NCBI RefSeq assembly: GCF_018860745.1
Contig: NZ_JAHKPY010000003.1
Coordinates: 1,066,062-1,130,061 of the forward strand
DNA: 64,000 nucleotides
DNA from: Zobellia uliginosa
GTDB lineage: Bacteria > Bacteroidota > Bacteroidia > Flavobacteriales > Flavobacteriaceae
Reading direction: 5' to 3'
Shown here in pieces: positions 8,691 to 16,681 of this stretch (position 1 is its first letter; every line of letters starts with the position of its first letter). Both the position numbers and the translations under genes were made by a program. The notes beneath the pieces were generated by a model. It worked only from the letters and a program-made list of their open reading frames with translations. It was not told the origin of the DNA and searched no databases.

Positions 8691-10154
8691 ATGGCTTCAG
8701 TTTTAAAACGAGATACTGTATTTGAGAACATCCCTTCCATCAAAGCTAAAACTTTGAGGATTAATCTAAACCCTGACATTTACGGAACATTTTCGGAGAT
8801 TGGAGCCGGCCAAGAGACAGCTCGCCATTTTTTCCGGTCTGGCGGTGCCTCAGGTACTATTGCCAAAGCGATGAGTGCTTATGACAAGGATTTTAGCGAT
8901 GCTATTTACGGTATTGAAAATGATGGACGCTATGTAACACAATCGCGACTGAAAAAGATGCTTTCTCATGAGATGACTCTCATGGAGGAGCGTATTAGCC
9001 GGGAAACACACCCGGAAAGATTGTTCTTTTCATACGCTAATACTGTAGCTACCATAGATTTTTCTAAGCGCTATAAAGGGCACGGTTGGGTAGGAATCCG
9101 TTTTCAGCTGGATCCTAACCAGAAAGAGTTAGATGAAATTATACTTCATATTCGCTTTAAGCAAAACGAAGCTCGCTTGCAACAAGAAACATTAGGTATT
9201 CTTGGGGTTAACTTAATTTATGGTGCGTTTTACAAGTACCATAAGCCAAGAAAAATGTTGAAGTATCTTTATGATCATATCGATAAGGATACAGTAGAAA
9301 TCGATATGGTAAACTTTTCAGGTCCTAACTTTAAGGATGTGGATAACAGGTTAATGAGCCTGCAGTTAATACGTAATGATATGACCGATGCGGTTATGTT
9401 TGGTCCTGACGGAAATAACTTTCTTCCTGCCTCTGCATTGTACAAAAAAAACATTTTAGCATTACGAGGAAGTTTTAGACCGGTTACCAAAGTGAATATG
9501 GACATGTTCCATAAATCTTACGATATATTCGTTCGTGATTCAGCGGTAGACCAAGAAAATACTATGGTTATTTTTGAGATAACGCTCTCAAACCTTAAAG
9601 CTTCAGGAGAAATAGATGAACAAGATTTCATGGACCGCGCAGAATTGCTTTGTGCACTAGGGCATACGGTTATGATTTCTAAATTTCAGGAATACTTTAA
9701 ACTAGTAGAATACTTTAATAGATATACCAAGGCGAAAATTGGTCTTACCATGGGTGTAAATAACTTGGTGGACATCTTTGATGAAAAATACTATAGACAC
9801 CTCTCGGGAGGTATCTTGGAGGCCTTTGGCAAGTTATTCTTCAAAGACTTACAAGTTTACCTCTACCCTATGAAAAATGCTGAAACCGGTCAGATAATGA
9901 CTAGCAACAATATAAAGGTTCATCCAAGAATGAAGGAGCTTTACAAGTTCTTTAAGTACAACGGAAAGGTAATGGATATTATAGATTACGACCCAGAGAT
10001 TATGCATATTTTCTCAAGAGATGTACTGAAGAAACTTATTAATAATGAAGATGGATGGGAAGAAATGCTTCCTGAAGGAATACCTGAAATAATCAATAAT
10101 GAGAGCTTGTTTACCAGGAAGTTACTAAAATCAAAAGACGATAAAATAAAATAA
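8691..10154 (+). CDS. Conserved protein of unknown function (often mislabelled TonB-dependent receptor)
   Basis: A 487-residue protein of a family I recall as widespread and strongly conserved in Bacteroidota. It is sometimes annotated as a TonB-dependent receptor or nicotinate-nucleotide adenylyltransferase, but I see no signal peptide, plug, barrel or HxGH motif, so both labels look wrong. Conserved-looking blocks include the near-N-terminal SEIGAGQETARHFFRSGGAS, YANTVATIDF, a central GPDGNNFLPASALYKK block and GVNNLVDIFDEKYYR. The many polar conserved residues suggest a cytoplasmic enzyme or nucleotide-binding protein. It has its own promoter and a strong terminator, so it is a single-gene unit. 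No neighbour gives a functional clue. Confidence 0.8.
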   Translation: MASVLKRDTVFENIPSIKAKTLRINLNPDIYGTFSEIGAGQETARHFFRSGGASGTIAKAMSAYDKDFSDAIYGIENDGRYVTQSRLKKMLSHEMTLMEERISRETHPERLFFSYANTVATIDFSKRYKGHGWVGIRFQLDPNQKELDEIILHIRFKQNEARLQQETLGILGVNLIYGAFYKYHKPRKMLKYLYDHIDKDTVEIDMVNFSGPNFKDVDNRLMSLQLIRNDMTDAVMFGPDGNNFLPASALYKKNILALRGSFRPVTKVNMDMFHKSYDIFVRDSAVDQENTMVIFEITLSNLKASGEIDEQDFMDRAELLCALGHTVMISKFQEYFKLVEYFNRYTKAKIGLTMGVNNLVDIFDEKYYRHLSGGILEAFGKLFFKDLQVYLYPMKNAETGQIMTSNNIKVHPRMKELYKFFKYNGKVMDIIDYDPEIMHIFSRDVLKKLINNEDGWEEMLPEGIPEIINNESLFTRKLLKSKDDKIK

Positions 10155-10160
10155 CAAATT

Positions 10161-10182
10161 AAAAGGGGCTTACGCCCCTTTT
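10161..10182. terminator. Intrinsic terminator, probably bidirectional
   Basis: A 9-bp perfect hairpin, AAAAGGGGC / GCCCCTTTT with loop TTAC, starts 6 nt after the stop of the upstream gene and is followed by a T-rich run. It lies between that gene and the converging bcp gene. Confidence 0.85.
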
Positions 10183-10219
10183 ATTATTTAATCAACTTCA
10201 TATTTTTCTATTTTCATAT

Positions 10220-10675
10220 TTAATCTTCAAGTAATTGAGCTGCATGATCCTTGGTTTTTACCTTGTCTATTACTTTTGTAATCGTAGCGCTGCCATCAAT
10301 TATAAAAGTCTTTCTGTGAATTCCATCATATTCACGACCCATGAATTTTTTAGGGCCCCAAACACCAAAAGTGTTGATTACCGTATGGTCTTCATCCGCT
10401 AATAACGGAAACGGAAAATTATATTTGTTCTTGAAATTCCCTTGTCGCTTTTCAGAATCTGCGCTCACTCCTAACAATTCATATCCCTGGGCTTGTAATT
10501 CCTCATAATTATCACGCAAATTACAGGCTTCTGCAGTGCAACCCGGCGTACTGGCTTTGGGATAAAAGAACACTACCAACTTCTTATCTTTATAGTCCGA
10601 TAATTTAATTGTATTGCCATCTTGGTCTTTCGCTGAAAAATCGGGTACTTTGTCCCCTACTTGTAATGTATTCAT
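10220..10675 (-). CDS. bcp: Thioredoxin-dependent thiol peroxidase (peroxiredoxin, Bcp/PrxQ type)
   Basis: A 151-residue peroxiredoxin that reduces hydrogen peroxide and organic peroxides with electrons from thioredoxin. The active-site block FYPKASTPGCTAEACNLRD holds the peroxidatic cysteine and, five residues later, the resolving cysteine typical of the atypical 2-Cys PrxQ/Bcp group. Length and start (VGDKVPDFSAKDQDGN) are normal. It is cytoplasmic, without a signal peptide, and stands divergent from nth. The nth promoter's -33 TTG overlaps the first codons of this gene, so the two regulatory regions are interleaved. Confidence 0.95.
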   Translation of the reverse strand: MNTLQVGDKVPDFSAKDQDGNTIKLSDYKDKKLVVFFYPKASTPGCTAEACNLRDNYEELQAQGYELLGVSADSEKRQGNFKNKYNFPFPLLADEDHTVINTFGVWGPKKFMGREYDGIHRKTFIIDGSATITKVIDKVKTKDHAAQLLED

Positions 10676-10690
10676 AGCACTTTATTTTTG
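10661..10690 (+). promoter_or_regulatory. Complete Bacteroidota-type promoter of nth (TTG-N19-TATTTTTG)
   Basis: TTG at 10661-10663, a 19-nt spacer and TATTTTTG at 10683-10690 form a full -33/-7 promoter. Transcription would start about 25-30 nt before the nth ATG. The -33 part lies within the start of bcp on the other strand. Confidence 0.7.
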
Positions 10691-10723
10691 TGTTTCTATT
10701 TTCATTGCTAAAATTAGACAAAA

Positions 10724-11386
10724 ATGACAAAAGCGGAAAAGGTTGATTTTACTATTAAAACCCTAAAGGAAATTTACCCTACCATTCCGGTTCCTTTAGA
10801 CCATAAGGACCCCTATACATTATTGATTGCGGTACTTTTGTCCGCGCAAAGTACAGATGTGAGGGTAAATAAAATCACACCGCTTTTATTCGAAAGAGCA
10901 GATAATCCTTATGACATGGTAAAGTTATCTGTTGAGGAAATTAGAGAAATTATTAAGCCGGTTGGTCTTTCACCTATGAAATCCAAAGGGATTTATGGTT
11001 TGTCTAAAATGCTAATTGAAAAATATAATGGCGTAGTACCGAAGGAAATAGAACTATTAGAGGAATTTCCTGCTGTAGGTCATAAAACTGCAAGTGTGGT
11101 TGTATCTCAGGCCTTTGGAATTCCCGCATTTCCGGTAGACACGCATATTCATAGATTAATGTATCGATGGGGTTTTACTAACGGAAAAAATGTAGTGCAA
11201 ACAGAAAAAGATGCCAAGCGTCTATTTCCAAAAGAAATTTGGAATGACCTGCATCTTCAGATAATCTGGTACGGCAGAGAATACTCGCCTGCCAGAGGAT
11301 GGAATTTAGATAATGACATCATTACTAAAACCATTGGAAGAAAGGCGATAATAGATAATTATTACAAAACAAAAAAGACCCGTTAG
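10724..11386 (+). CDS. nth: Endonuclease III-like DNA glycosylase without an iron-sulfur cluster
   Basis: A 220-residue endonuclease III, a bifunctional glycosylase/AP lyase that removes oxidised pyrimidines in base excision repair. The helix-hairpin-helix and catalytic region is intact: LEEFPAVGHKTASVVVSQAF with the active lysine, then FPVDTHIHRL with the catalytic aspartate. The four C-terminal cysteines that hold a [4Fe-4S] cluster in E. coli Nth are absent, and the whole protein contains no cysteine; the region reads YGREYSPARGWNLDNDII instead. The catalytic residues imply the enzyme is active. The stop codon lies in the loop of the terminator hairpin. The gene is monocistronic with a full promoter. 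Confidence 0.92.
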   Translation: MTKAEKVDFTIKTLKEIYPTIPVPLDHKDPYTLLIAVLLSAQSTDVRVNKITPLLFERADNPYDMVKLSVEEIREIIKPVGLSPMKSKGIYGLSKMLIEKYNGVVPKEIELLEEFPAVGHKTASVVVSQAFGIPAFPVDTHIHRLMYRWGFTNGKNVVQTEKDAKRLFPKEIWNDLHLQIIWYGREYSPARGWNLDNDIITKTIGRKAIIDNYYKTKKTR

Positions 11387-11400
11387 ATCGGGTCTTTTTT
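11371..11400. terminator. Bidirectional terminator overlapping the nth stop codon
   Basis: Arms AAAAAAGACCCG and CGGGTCTTTTTT enclose a 6-nt loop, TTAGAT, that contains the nth TAG. The A-run on one side and the T-run on the other let the same hairpin end both nth and the converging 47-codon gene, whose stop lies 3 nt beyond it. Confidence 0.85.
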
Positions 11401-11402
11401 GT

Positions 11403-11546
11403 TTAGTTCAATGAATTTTCAAATTGAAAACCCTTGTATTCAACAATGTGAAATTGCTTTGAAAAGCTTAGCAAAAAGTTGATTGTGCCTTTTGTTGCCT
11501 GTATAGTTGCACCTCTTTCAAGGTTCTCAGAGTAAATTTTTTCCAT
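11403..11546 (-). CDS. Small 47-residue protein downstream of sigma factor (copy 1)
   Basis: A 47-codon frame from ATG 11546 to TAA 11403, lying 71 nt downstream of the sigma factor gene on the same strand. It was found by translating the gap. It starts MEKIYSENLERG and contains FLLSFSK and KGFQFENSLN. A second frame of exactly the same length lies after the second sigma gene, 21 of 47 residues are identical without gaps, and the conserved residues cluster at both ends and around FLLxxSK. That conservation is the main evidence that it is a real gene. No transmembrane segment or known motif is seen. A role tied to the sigma factor is an inference from position. Confidence 0.75.
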   Translation of the reverse strand: MEKIYSENLERGATIQATKGTINFLLSFSKQFHIVEYKGFQFENSLN

Positions 11547-11617
11547 AGTAGTAATATAGTTATACAATGGATAACGCAACTAGATTGGAAATATTGTTAT
11601 GAAATATTAGCAGGTTA

Positions 11618-12199
11618 TTAATTCGTTAGAACAATGTTATGCTTATCAATGATTTTTCTAAGGTTGATCAAAGCATAACGCATTCTACCTAAGGCAGTAT
11701 TAATGCTCACTCCCGTATTTTCAGAAATCTCTTTAAAGCTCATATCTTTATAGATACGCATTACCAAAACTTCCTTTTGATCATCTGGCAATTCTTCAAT
11801 TAAGTGCTTTAAGTCTGAAGTAATTTGATCTTTAATGATTTGCTTTTCAGCATTTAACTTGTCATCGCCAATAACAGAAAAGATGTTGAAGTCATCATTA
11901 CCTTCAAACATTGGCATTCTTTTGTTCTTTCTGAAGTGATCAATAATAAGGTTATGTGCAATACGCATTACCCATGGTAAAAATTTACCTTCTTCGCTAT
12001 AAGAACCTTTTTTCAAAGTTTTTATCACTTTAATAAAAGTATCTTGAAAAATATCTTCGGTTACATCTCTATCTAGAACCTTTGAGTAAATGAAACTAGA
12101 TATTCTTTGATTGTGACGGTTGATTAAAACTTCAAGCGCTTTTTCATCTCCGCTGATATAATCTCTTACTAATACTGAATCTTCGATTTGTGAGCTCAT
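11618..12199 (-). CDS. Sigma-70 family (ECF-type) RNA polymerase sigma factor, copy 1
   Basis: A 193-residue sigma factor with regions 2 and 4 only. Region 2 (about residues 25-95) includes IFQDTFIKVIKTL and the -10 recognition helix around LPWVMRIAHNLIIDHFRK. Region 4 (about 135-185) has EVLVMRIYKDMSFKEISE and a helix-turn-helix at VSINTALGRMRYALINLRK. It is about 80 percent identical and collinear with the sigma factor at 12832-13413. No anti-sigma factor of the FecR or zinc-binding type is next to it; only the 47-residue protein follows. ECF factors direct RNA polymerase to specific promoters; the regulon cannot be read here. Confidence 0.9.
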   Translation of the reverse strand: MSSQIEDSVLVRDYISGDEKALEVLINRHNQRISSFIYSKVLDRDVTEDIFQDTFIKVIKTLKKGSYSEEGKFLPWVMRIAHNLIIDHFRKNKRMPMFEGNDDFNIFSVIGDDKLNAEKQIIKDQITSDLKHLIEELPDDQKEVLVMRIYKDMSFKEISENTGVSINTALGRMRYALINLRKIIDKHNIVLTN

Positions 12200-12558
12200 G
12201 GTGTAGGGTTTTTAGTTTTTTGGATTTGAGACTTTCTAAGAAAGACTACTGTTATTTAGTTATTTTCGAGTTTTGTTTTTGTCCTTAGGTGGATGGCCTT
12301 ATTATTAATTATGATATAAAACTAGAGAATAGAGGGCTCTAGAAAAAAACATTGTTGTAAAACCGCTAGTTTTTGATGTGAAATGCTGTTTTTCTATTTT
12401 TCTACAAAATAAAATGGAATGAAGTGCGTTAGCCACACAAAATCAGGCATTAGAAGAATATCGATGAAGTGTTGTTCATATCCGACGGTTTCATCGGAAT
12501 AAGAGATAACATATAGTATGTACTATAAAGACAGTAGTAAGGTTTGGTTATTTCCTAC
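12200..12558. other. Non-coding spacer upstream of sigma factor copy 1
   Basis: About 360 nt without a convincing reading frame on either strand. It holds small inverted repeats: CTTTCT-A-AGAAAG (12232-12244), TCCGA/TCGGA (12481-12497) and TATAGTA-TG-TACTATA (12512-12527). These could be operator or leader structures for the sigma gene, but none has a known match, and I found no exact TAnnTTTG on the minus strand. Confidence 0.4.
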
Positions 12559-12590
12559 AAAAAAGCCCCGATAATTTTCATTATCGAGGC
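12559..12590 (-). terminator. Intrinsic terminator after the second sigma/47-residue cassette
   Basis: Read on the minus strand, GCCTCGATAA pairs with TTATCGGGGC (10 bp, one G-U wobble, 6-nt loop) and is followed by a T-run. It lies 24 nt after the stop of the small gene, so each sigma cassette ends in its own terminator. Confidence 0.8.
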
Positions 12591-12614
12591 TATATATAAT
12601 TTGAAGAACTGGTT

Positions 12615-12758
12615 CTAATTTAAATTCGATTCGAATTGAAGGCCTTTAGCTTCCATAATATCCAATGACTTTGAATAATCTAATAAAAATTTAACCGTTG
12701 AGGGTTTTGCTTTAGCTAATCTACATTTGTCCGATTCTGTAGCGTAAATTTTTTCCAT
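12615..12758 (-). CDS. Small 47-residue protein downstream of sigma factor (copy 2)
   Basis: A 47-codon frame from ATG 12758 to TAG 12615, 73 nt downstream of the second sigma gene. It starts MEKIYATESDKC and contains FLLDYSK and KGLQFESNLN. It is the same length as the frame at 11403-11546 and 45 percent identical to it without gaps, with the first five residues and the KG-QFE--LN end shared. The position relative to the sigma gene and to a terminator is also the same. Independent retention in both copies argues for a translated protein. The central part is basic (LAKAKP). Possible roles include binding the sigma factor or RNA polymerase; this is inference only. Confidence 0.75.
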   Translation of the reverse strand: MEKIYATESDKCRLAKAKPSTVKFLLDYSKSLDIMEAKGLQFESNLN

Positions 12759-12831
12759 ATCTATTTTAGTTTGTTACAGGACTATAACGTCACTAATATA
12801 AATATAATGAATACTGCCGACCTACCGCCTA

Positions 12832-13413
12832 TTAATTCGTTAAAACTATATTATGCTGTTCTATTATTTTCCTAAGGTTAATAAGTGCGTAGCGCATCCG
12901 TCCCAAAGCGGTATTTATACTAACACCTGTATTTTCGGATATTTCCTTAAAACTCATATCCTTATATATACGCATAATTAAAACTTCTCTTTGGTCCGCA
13001 GGTAATTCTGCAACAAGCACCTCCAGATCACAGTCTATCTGGTCTTTTATCAATTGTCGCTCAGCATTAAGCTTATCATCTCCTATAAGAGAAAAAATGT
13101 CAAAACTATCCGCGCCTTCAAACATAGGCATACGACTTGTTTTTCTAAAATGATCTATAATAAGGTTATGGGCAATACGCATTACCCAGGGGAGAAATTT
13201 ACCTTCTTCGTTATAAGCACCTCTTCTTAATGTTTTAATTACCTTAATAAAGGTGTCTTGAAATATGTCTTCTGTAATATTGCGGTTATTTACTTTTGAG
13301 TAAATGAAACTACTCAACCGCTGATTGTGCTTGTCAATCAAAATTTCCAATGCCTTTTCATCACCAGAAATGTATTTTTTAATAAGAAGGGAATCTTCCG
13401 TCAATATATCCAT
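12832..13413 (-). CDS. Sigma-70 family (ECF-type) RNA polymerase sigma factor, copy 2
   Basis: A 193-residue two-domain sigma factor, collinear with the copy at 11618-12199 and about 80 percent identical. A stretch of about 40 residues covering the region 4 helix-turn-helix (MRIYKDMSFKEISENTGVSI onward to the LRKII end) is identical in both, as is the region 2 segment GKFLPWVMRIAHNLIIDHFR. The differences lie at the N-terminus, in early region 2 and in the linker. The two should therefore read very similar promoters while possibly differing in control. The gene is divergent from uvrA with a candidate -7 element at 13533-13540, giving a leader of about 110 nt. Confidence 0.9.
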   Translation of the reverse strand: MDILTEDSLLIKKYISGDEKALEILIDKHNQRLSSFIYSKVNNRNITEDIFQDTFIKVIKTLRRGAYNEEGKFLPWVMRIAHNLIIDHFRKTSRMPMFEGADSFDIFSLIGDDKLNAERQLIKDQIDCDLEVLVAELPADQREVLIMRIYKDMSFKEISENTGVSINTALGRMRYALINLRKIIEQHNIVLTN

Positions 13414-13532
13414 AACAATTACTTTAATAGTTAAAACTAGACACCTTCTCTATCGAAAGGTCTTGTAGTTAATGTCTTAATCTTTATAAAAGTAATTTTC
13501 TGCTATAGGCGTGTTAACATTTTATTTGGCCT

Positions 13533-13640
13533 CAAATATAGATAAAATTAACTTACTTTAGAAAAATTCTATCGCCATACACACATTTTTTAATGCTAAC
13601 GATACAATTTTAGCTATTGAAATCTTCATATTGTATCTTT
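13533..13640. promoter_or_regulatory. Divergent promoter elements of sigma copy 2 and uvrA
   Basis: TATATTTG on the minus strand (13533-13540) precedes the sigma gene. TATCTTTG on the plus strand (13633-13640) ends 18 nt before the uvrA ATG at 13659. The second element lies downstream of an in-frame TTG at 13617, which rules that TTG out as the uvrA start if the promoter is used. Confidence 0.55.
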
Positions 13641-13658
13641 GCAAACTTATATGAGAAC

Positions 13659-16436
13659 ATGGCCCAAATAGTAGATGTAAACCCCAAACACAATATAATA
13701 ATCAAGGGTGCAAAACTGCACAATTTAAAAAATATTGATGTTGTTATACCAAGAAACAAACTTGTTGTTATTACCGGTCTATCCGGTTCGGGCAAGTCCA
13801 GTTTAGCTTTTGACACCCTGTATGCAGAAGGACAAAGACGGTATGTAGAAAGTCTTTCTTCATATGCAAGGCAGTTTTTAGGAAAATTAGACAAACCAAA
13901 AGTAGACTATATAAAAGGTATAGCTCCCGCTATTGCCATAGAGCAAAAGGTAAACTCTACAAACCCGAGGTCTACGGTAGGTACCACAACAGAAATTTAT
14001 GATTACCTAAAACTTCTATATGCACGCATTGGCCGTACCATATCCCCCATTTCTGGCCGTGAGGTTAAAAAGGATACGGTTACAGATGTTGTTGAATTTG
14101 TAAAGAAATTTGATGAAGGCACTAAACTTTTATTACTAGCGCCTATAGTTATTGATGAAAGCAGAGAAACTTTAAAATCACTTCAACTTCTGTCCAAGCA
14201 AGGATATGCACGAATAAAATACAAAGATGAAGTTCTCCGGATAGATAATGTGCCGGAAGATATAGGGAGAAATTTTGATTTGGTGGTTGATCGAATTGTA
14301 GTTAAAGATGACGAAGATTTTTATAACCGACTAGCAAATGCAATCGATACAGCTTTTTTTGAGGGCAAGGGAGAATGTGCCATTGAAGAACTAGCAACGA
14401 AAGAAAAGGCGCCTTTTAGCAATAAGTTTGAGCTGGACGGTATGTCCTTTTTAGAACCTAATGTTCATTTATTTAGCTTTAACAACCCATATGGAGCATG
14501 CCCTAAATGTGAAGGTTATGGAGATGTTATTGGTATAGATGAAGATCTTGTAGTTCCGAATACCGCACTATCCATCTACGAAAATGCTGTTTTTCCATGG
14601 CGTGGGGAAAGTATGGGTTGGTACAGAGACCAATTGGTAAATTCCGCTTACAAATATGATTTTCCGATTCATAAACCATGGTTTGAACTTTCCGAAGAAC
14701 AAAAACAACTGGTTTGGGATGGTAACGCTCATTTTATAGGTCTCAATAAGTTTTTTGAACAATTAGAGGAAAAAAGCTATAAAATCCAGAACAGGGTTAT
14801 GCTTTCTCGTTACCGCGGAAAAACAAAATGTAATGTTTGCAACGGAAAACGATTACGGAAGGAAACTGATTATATAACCGTAGGTGAGAAGAATATTTCT
14901 GATTTAGTGGAATTGCCAATTCGTAAGCTGATTCCGTTTTTTGAAGATTTGAAGTTAAATAAGTATGACGAGAAAATTGCATCACGCCTTTTAAAGGAAA
15001 TCAATACAAGATTGGGTTTTCTATATAAGGTGGGTTTAAGTTATTTAACCATGAACCGTAAGTCCAACTCCCTTTCCGGTGGTGAAAGCCAGCGCATCAA
15101 CCTTGCAACTTCATTAGGCAGTAGCTTAGTGGGAAGTATGTATATTCTTGATGAACCTAGTATAGGACTACACCCAAAAGACACCGAAAATCTTATTGAA
15201 GTTCTTTTATCATTACGCGATCTTGGGAACACCGTTATTGTTGTTGAGCATGATGAAGATATTATGAAAGCTGCAGACGAGGTTATTGACATTGGCCCAG
15301 AAGCCGGTACACATGGTGGTGAAGTAGTAGCTCATGGAACACTTCCGGAAATTCTTAAATCAACCTCATTAACTGCAAATTATTTAAATGGTACGGAAGA
15401 AATTGCAGTGCCTAGTAAAAGAAGAACTTCTACGGATTATATTACTATAAAAGGTGCTCGCGAAAATAATCTAAAAAATATAGATGTAACCTTCCCATTA
15501 AATATGCTTACCGTAATAACTGGTGTTTCCGGTAGTGGTAAAAGTACCTTGGTAAAAAAGCTGCTTTATCCTATAATTTTAAAAGAAGTTGGTGGTTATG
15601 GTGAAAAAGCTGGCCAGTTTACTTCTGTAACAGGAAAATATAAGTACATAAAACATGTGGAATTTGTTGATCAAAATCCAATTGGAAGGTCCTCCCGCTC
15701 CAATCCCGTTACTTATATCAAGGCTTATGATGATATAAGAAGTTTGTTCGCTGCGCAAAAATTGAGCAAAATAAGAGCCTACCAAGCCAAACATTTTTCT
15801 TTTAATGTTGACGGTGGCCGGTGTGAGAAATGTAAAGGTGAAGGTGAGATTACTGTAGAAATGCAGTTTATGGCAGATGTACATCTAAAATGTGATACTT
15901 GTGGGGGTAAACGTTTTAAAAAGGAAGTTTTAGAAGTAAAGTTTGAAGATGCAAATATTGATGATGTCCTTAATATGACGATTGATGATGCCATTTCATT
16001 TTTTAATCAGCACAAACAGACTAAAATCGTAAATAAGCTAAAACCCCTACAGGATGTTGGTTTAGGGTATGTTACTTTAGGACAATCTTCCTCTACCCTA
16101 TCCGGTGGCGAAGCACAACGAATTAAACTAGCATCCTTCCTAGTAAAAGGAACGACCAAAGATAAAGCCTTATTCATTTTTGACGAACCTACAACAGGTT
16201 TGCATTTTCATGATATAAAGAAACTTTTGAAATCCTTTGATGCTTTAATTACAAAAGGGCATTCTGTGGTAGTAATTGAACATAATATTGAATTAATAAA
16301 ATGTGCTGATTATATAATCGACCTCGGACCTGAAGGTGGTGAAAACGGTGGGCGGCTTTTGGCCGCAGGCACACCGGAAGAAATTATAAAGAGTAAAACG
16401 TCTTTTACCGCTACATATTTAAAAGAGAAATTATAA
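13659..16436 (+). CDS. uvrA: Excinuclease ABC subunit A
   Basis: The damage-recognition ATPase of nucleotide excision repair, acting as a dimer with UvrB. At 925 residues from ATG 13659 it has normal length. The first ATPase half has Walker A GLSGSGKSSLAFDTLYAEGQ, zinc-finger pairs CPKCEG and CNVCNG, and the signature NSLSGGESQRINLATSLGSS. The second half has GVSGSGKSTLVKK, a CxxC pair at CEKCKG with its partner CDTCGG, and STLSGGEAQRIKLASFL. An upstream TTG would add 14 residues but precedes the -7 element, so it is rejected. The gene stands alone and ends in a strong terminator. No uvrB or uvrC is in the window. Confidence 0.97.
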   Translation: MAQIVDVNPKHNIIIKGAKLHNLKNIDVVIPRNKLVVITGLSGSGKSSLAFDTLYAEGQRRYVESLSSYARQFLGKLDKPKVDYIKGIAPAIAIEQKVNSTNPRSTVGTTTEIYDYLKLLYARIGRTISPISGREVKKDTVTDVVEFVKKFDEGTKLLLLAPIVIDESRETLKSLQLLSKQGYARIKYKDEVLRIDNVPEDIGRNFDLVVDRIVVKDDEDFYNRLANAIDTAFFEGKGECAIEELATKEKAPFSNKFELDGMSFLEPNVHLFSFNNPYGACPKCEGYGDVIGIDEDLVVPNTALSIYENAVFPWRGESMGWYRDQLVNSAYKYDFPIHKPWFELSEEQKQLVWDGNAHFIGLNKFFEQLEEKSYKIQNRVMLSRYRGKTKCNVCNGKRLRKETDYITVGEKNISDLVELPIRKLIPFFEDLKLNKYDEKIASRLLKEINTRLGFLYKVGLSYLTMNRKSNSLSGGESQRINLATSLGSSLVGSMYILDEPSIGLHPKDTENLIEVLLSLRDLGNTVIVVEHDEDIMKAADEVIDIGPEAGTHGGEVVAHGTLPEILKSTSLTANYLNGTEEIAVPSKRRTSTDYITIKGARENNLKNIDVTFPLNMLTVITGVSGSGKSTLVKKLLYPIILKEVGGYGEKAGQFTSVTGKYKYIKHVEFVDQNPIGRSSRSNPVTYIKAYDDIRSLFAAQKLSKIRAYQAKHFSFNVDGGRCEKCKGEGEITVEMQFMADVHLKCDTCGGKRFKKEVLEVKFEDANIDDVLNMTIDDAISFFNQHKQTKIVNKLKPLQDVGLGYVTLGQSSSTLSGGEAQRIKLASFLVKGTTKDKALFIFDEPTTGLHFHDIKKLLKSFDALITKGHSVVVIEHNIELIKCADYIIDLGPEGGENGGRLLAAGTPEEIIKSKTSFTATYLKEKL

Positions 16437-16465
16437 CTGTATTCGGACTTTTAATCATTAGAACA

Positions 16466-16508
16466 AATACCACACTTTTCTAATTAAAAGTGTGGTATTC
16501 TTTTTTTT
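16466..16508 (+). terminator. Intrinsic terminator of uvrA
   Basis: A perfect 14-bp stem, AATACCACACTTTT with AAAAGTGTGGTATT, with a short loop is followed by a C and eight T residues, 30 nt after the uvrA stop. Confidence 0.9.
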
Positions 16509-16681
16509 ATAACCAATACTCTTTTAAAAAAAGCATACATCTCAATAGTGTAAGCTTATTATAATTATTGTAATATATTGATTTACATTTAGTTATGATA
16601 CTATTGTGGGTTTTGGCACGCTGTTTGCTTATTACTACCCGAATGTCAATAATTACATTCAATAATTTAAAACCTTATATT

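Noticed and set aside
8691-10154. TonB-dependent receptor label
   Set aside because: No signal peptide, plug or barrel is seen; the protein looks soluble.
13617-13658. TTG start of uvrA at 13617
   Set aside because: It lies before the -7 element TATCTTTG (13633-13640), so it would not be in the transcript; ATG 13659 is used.
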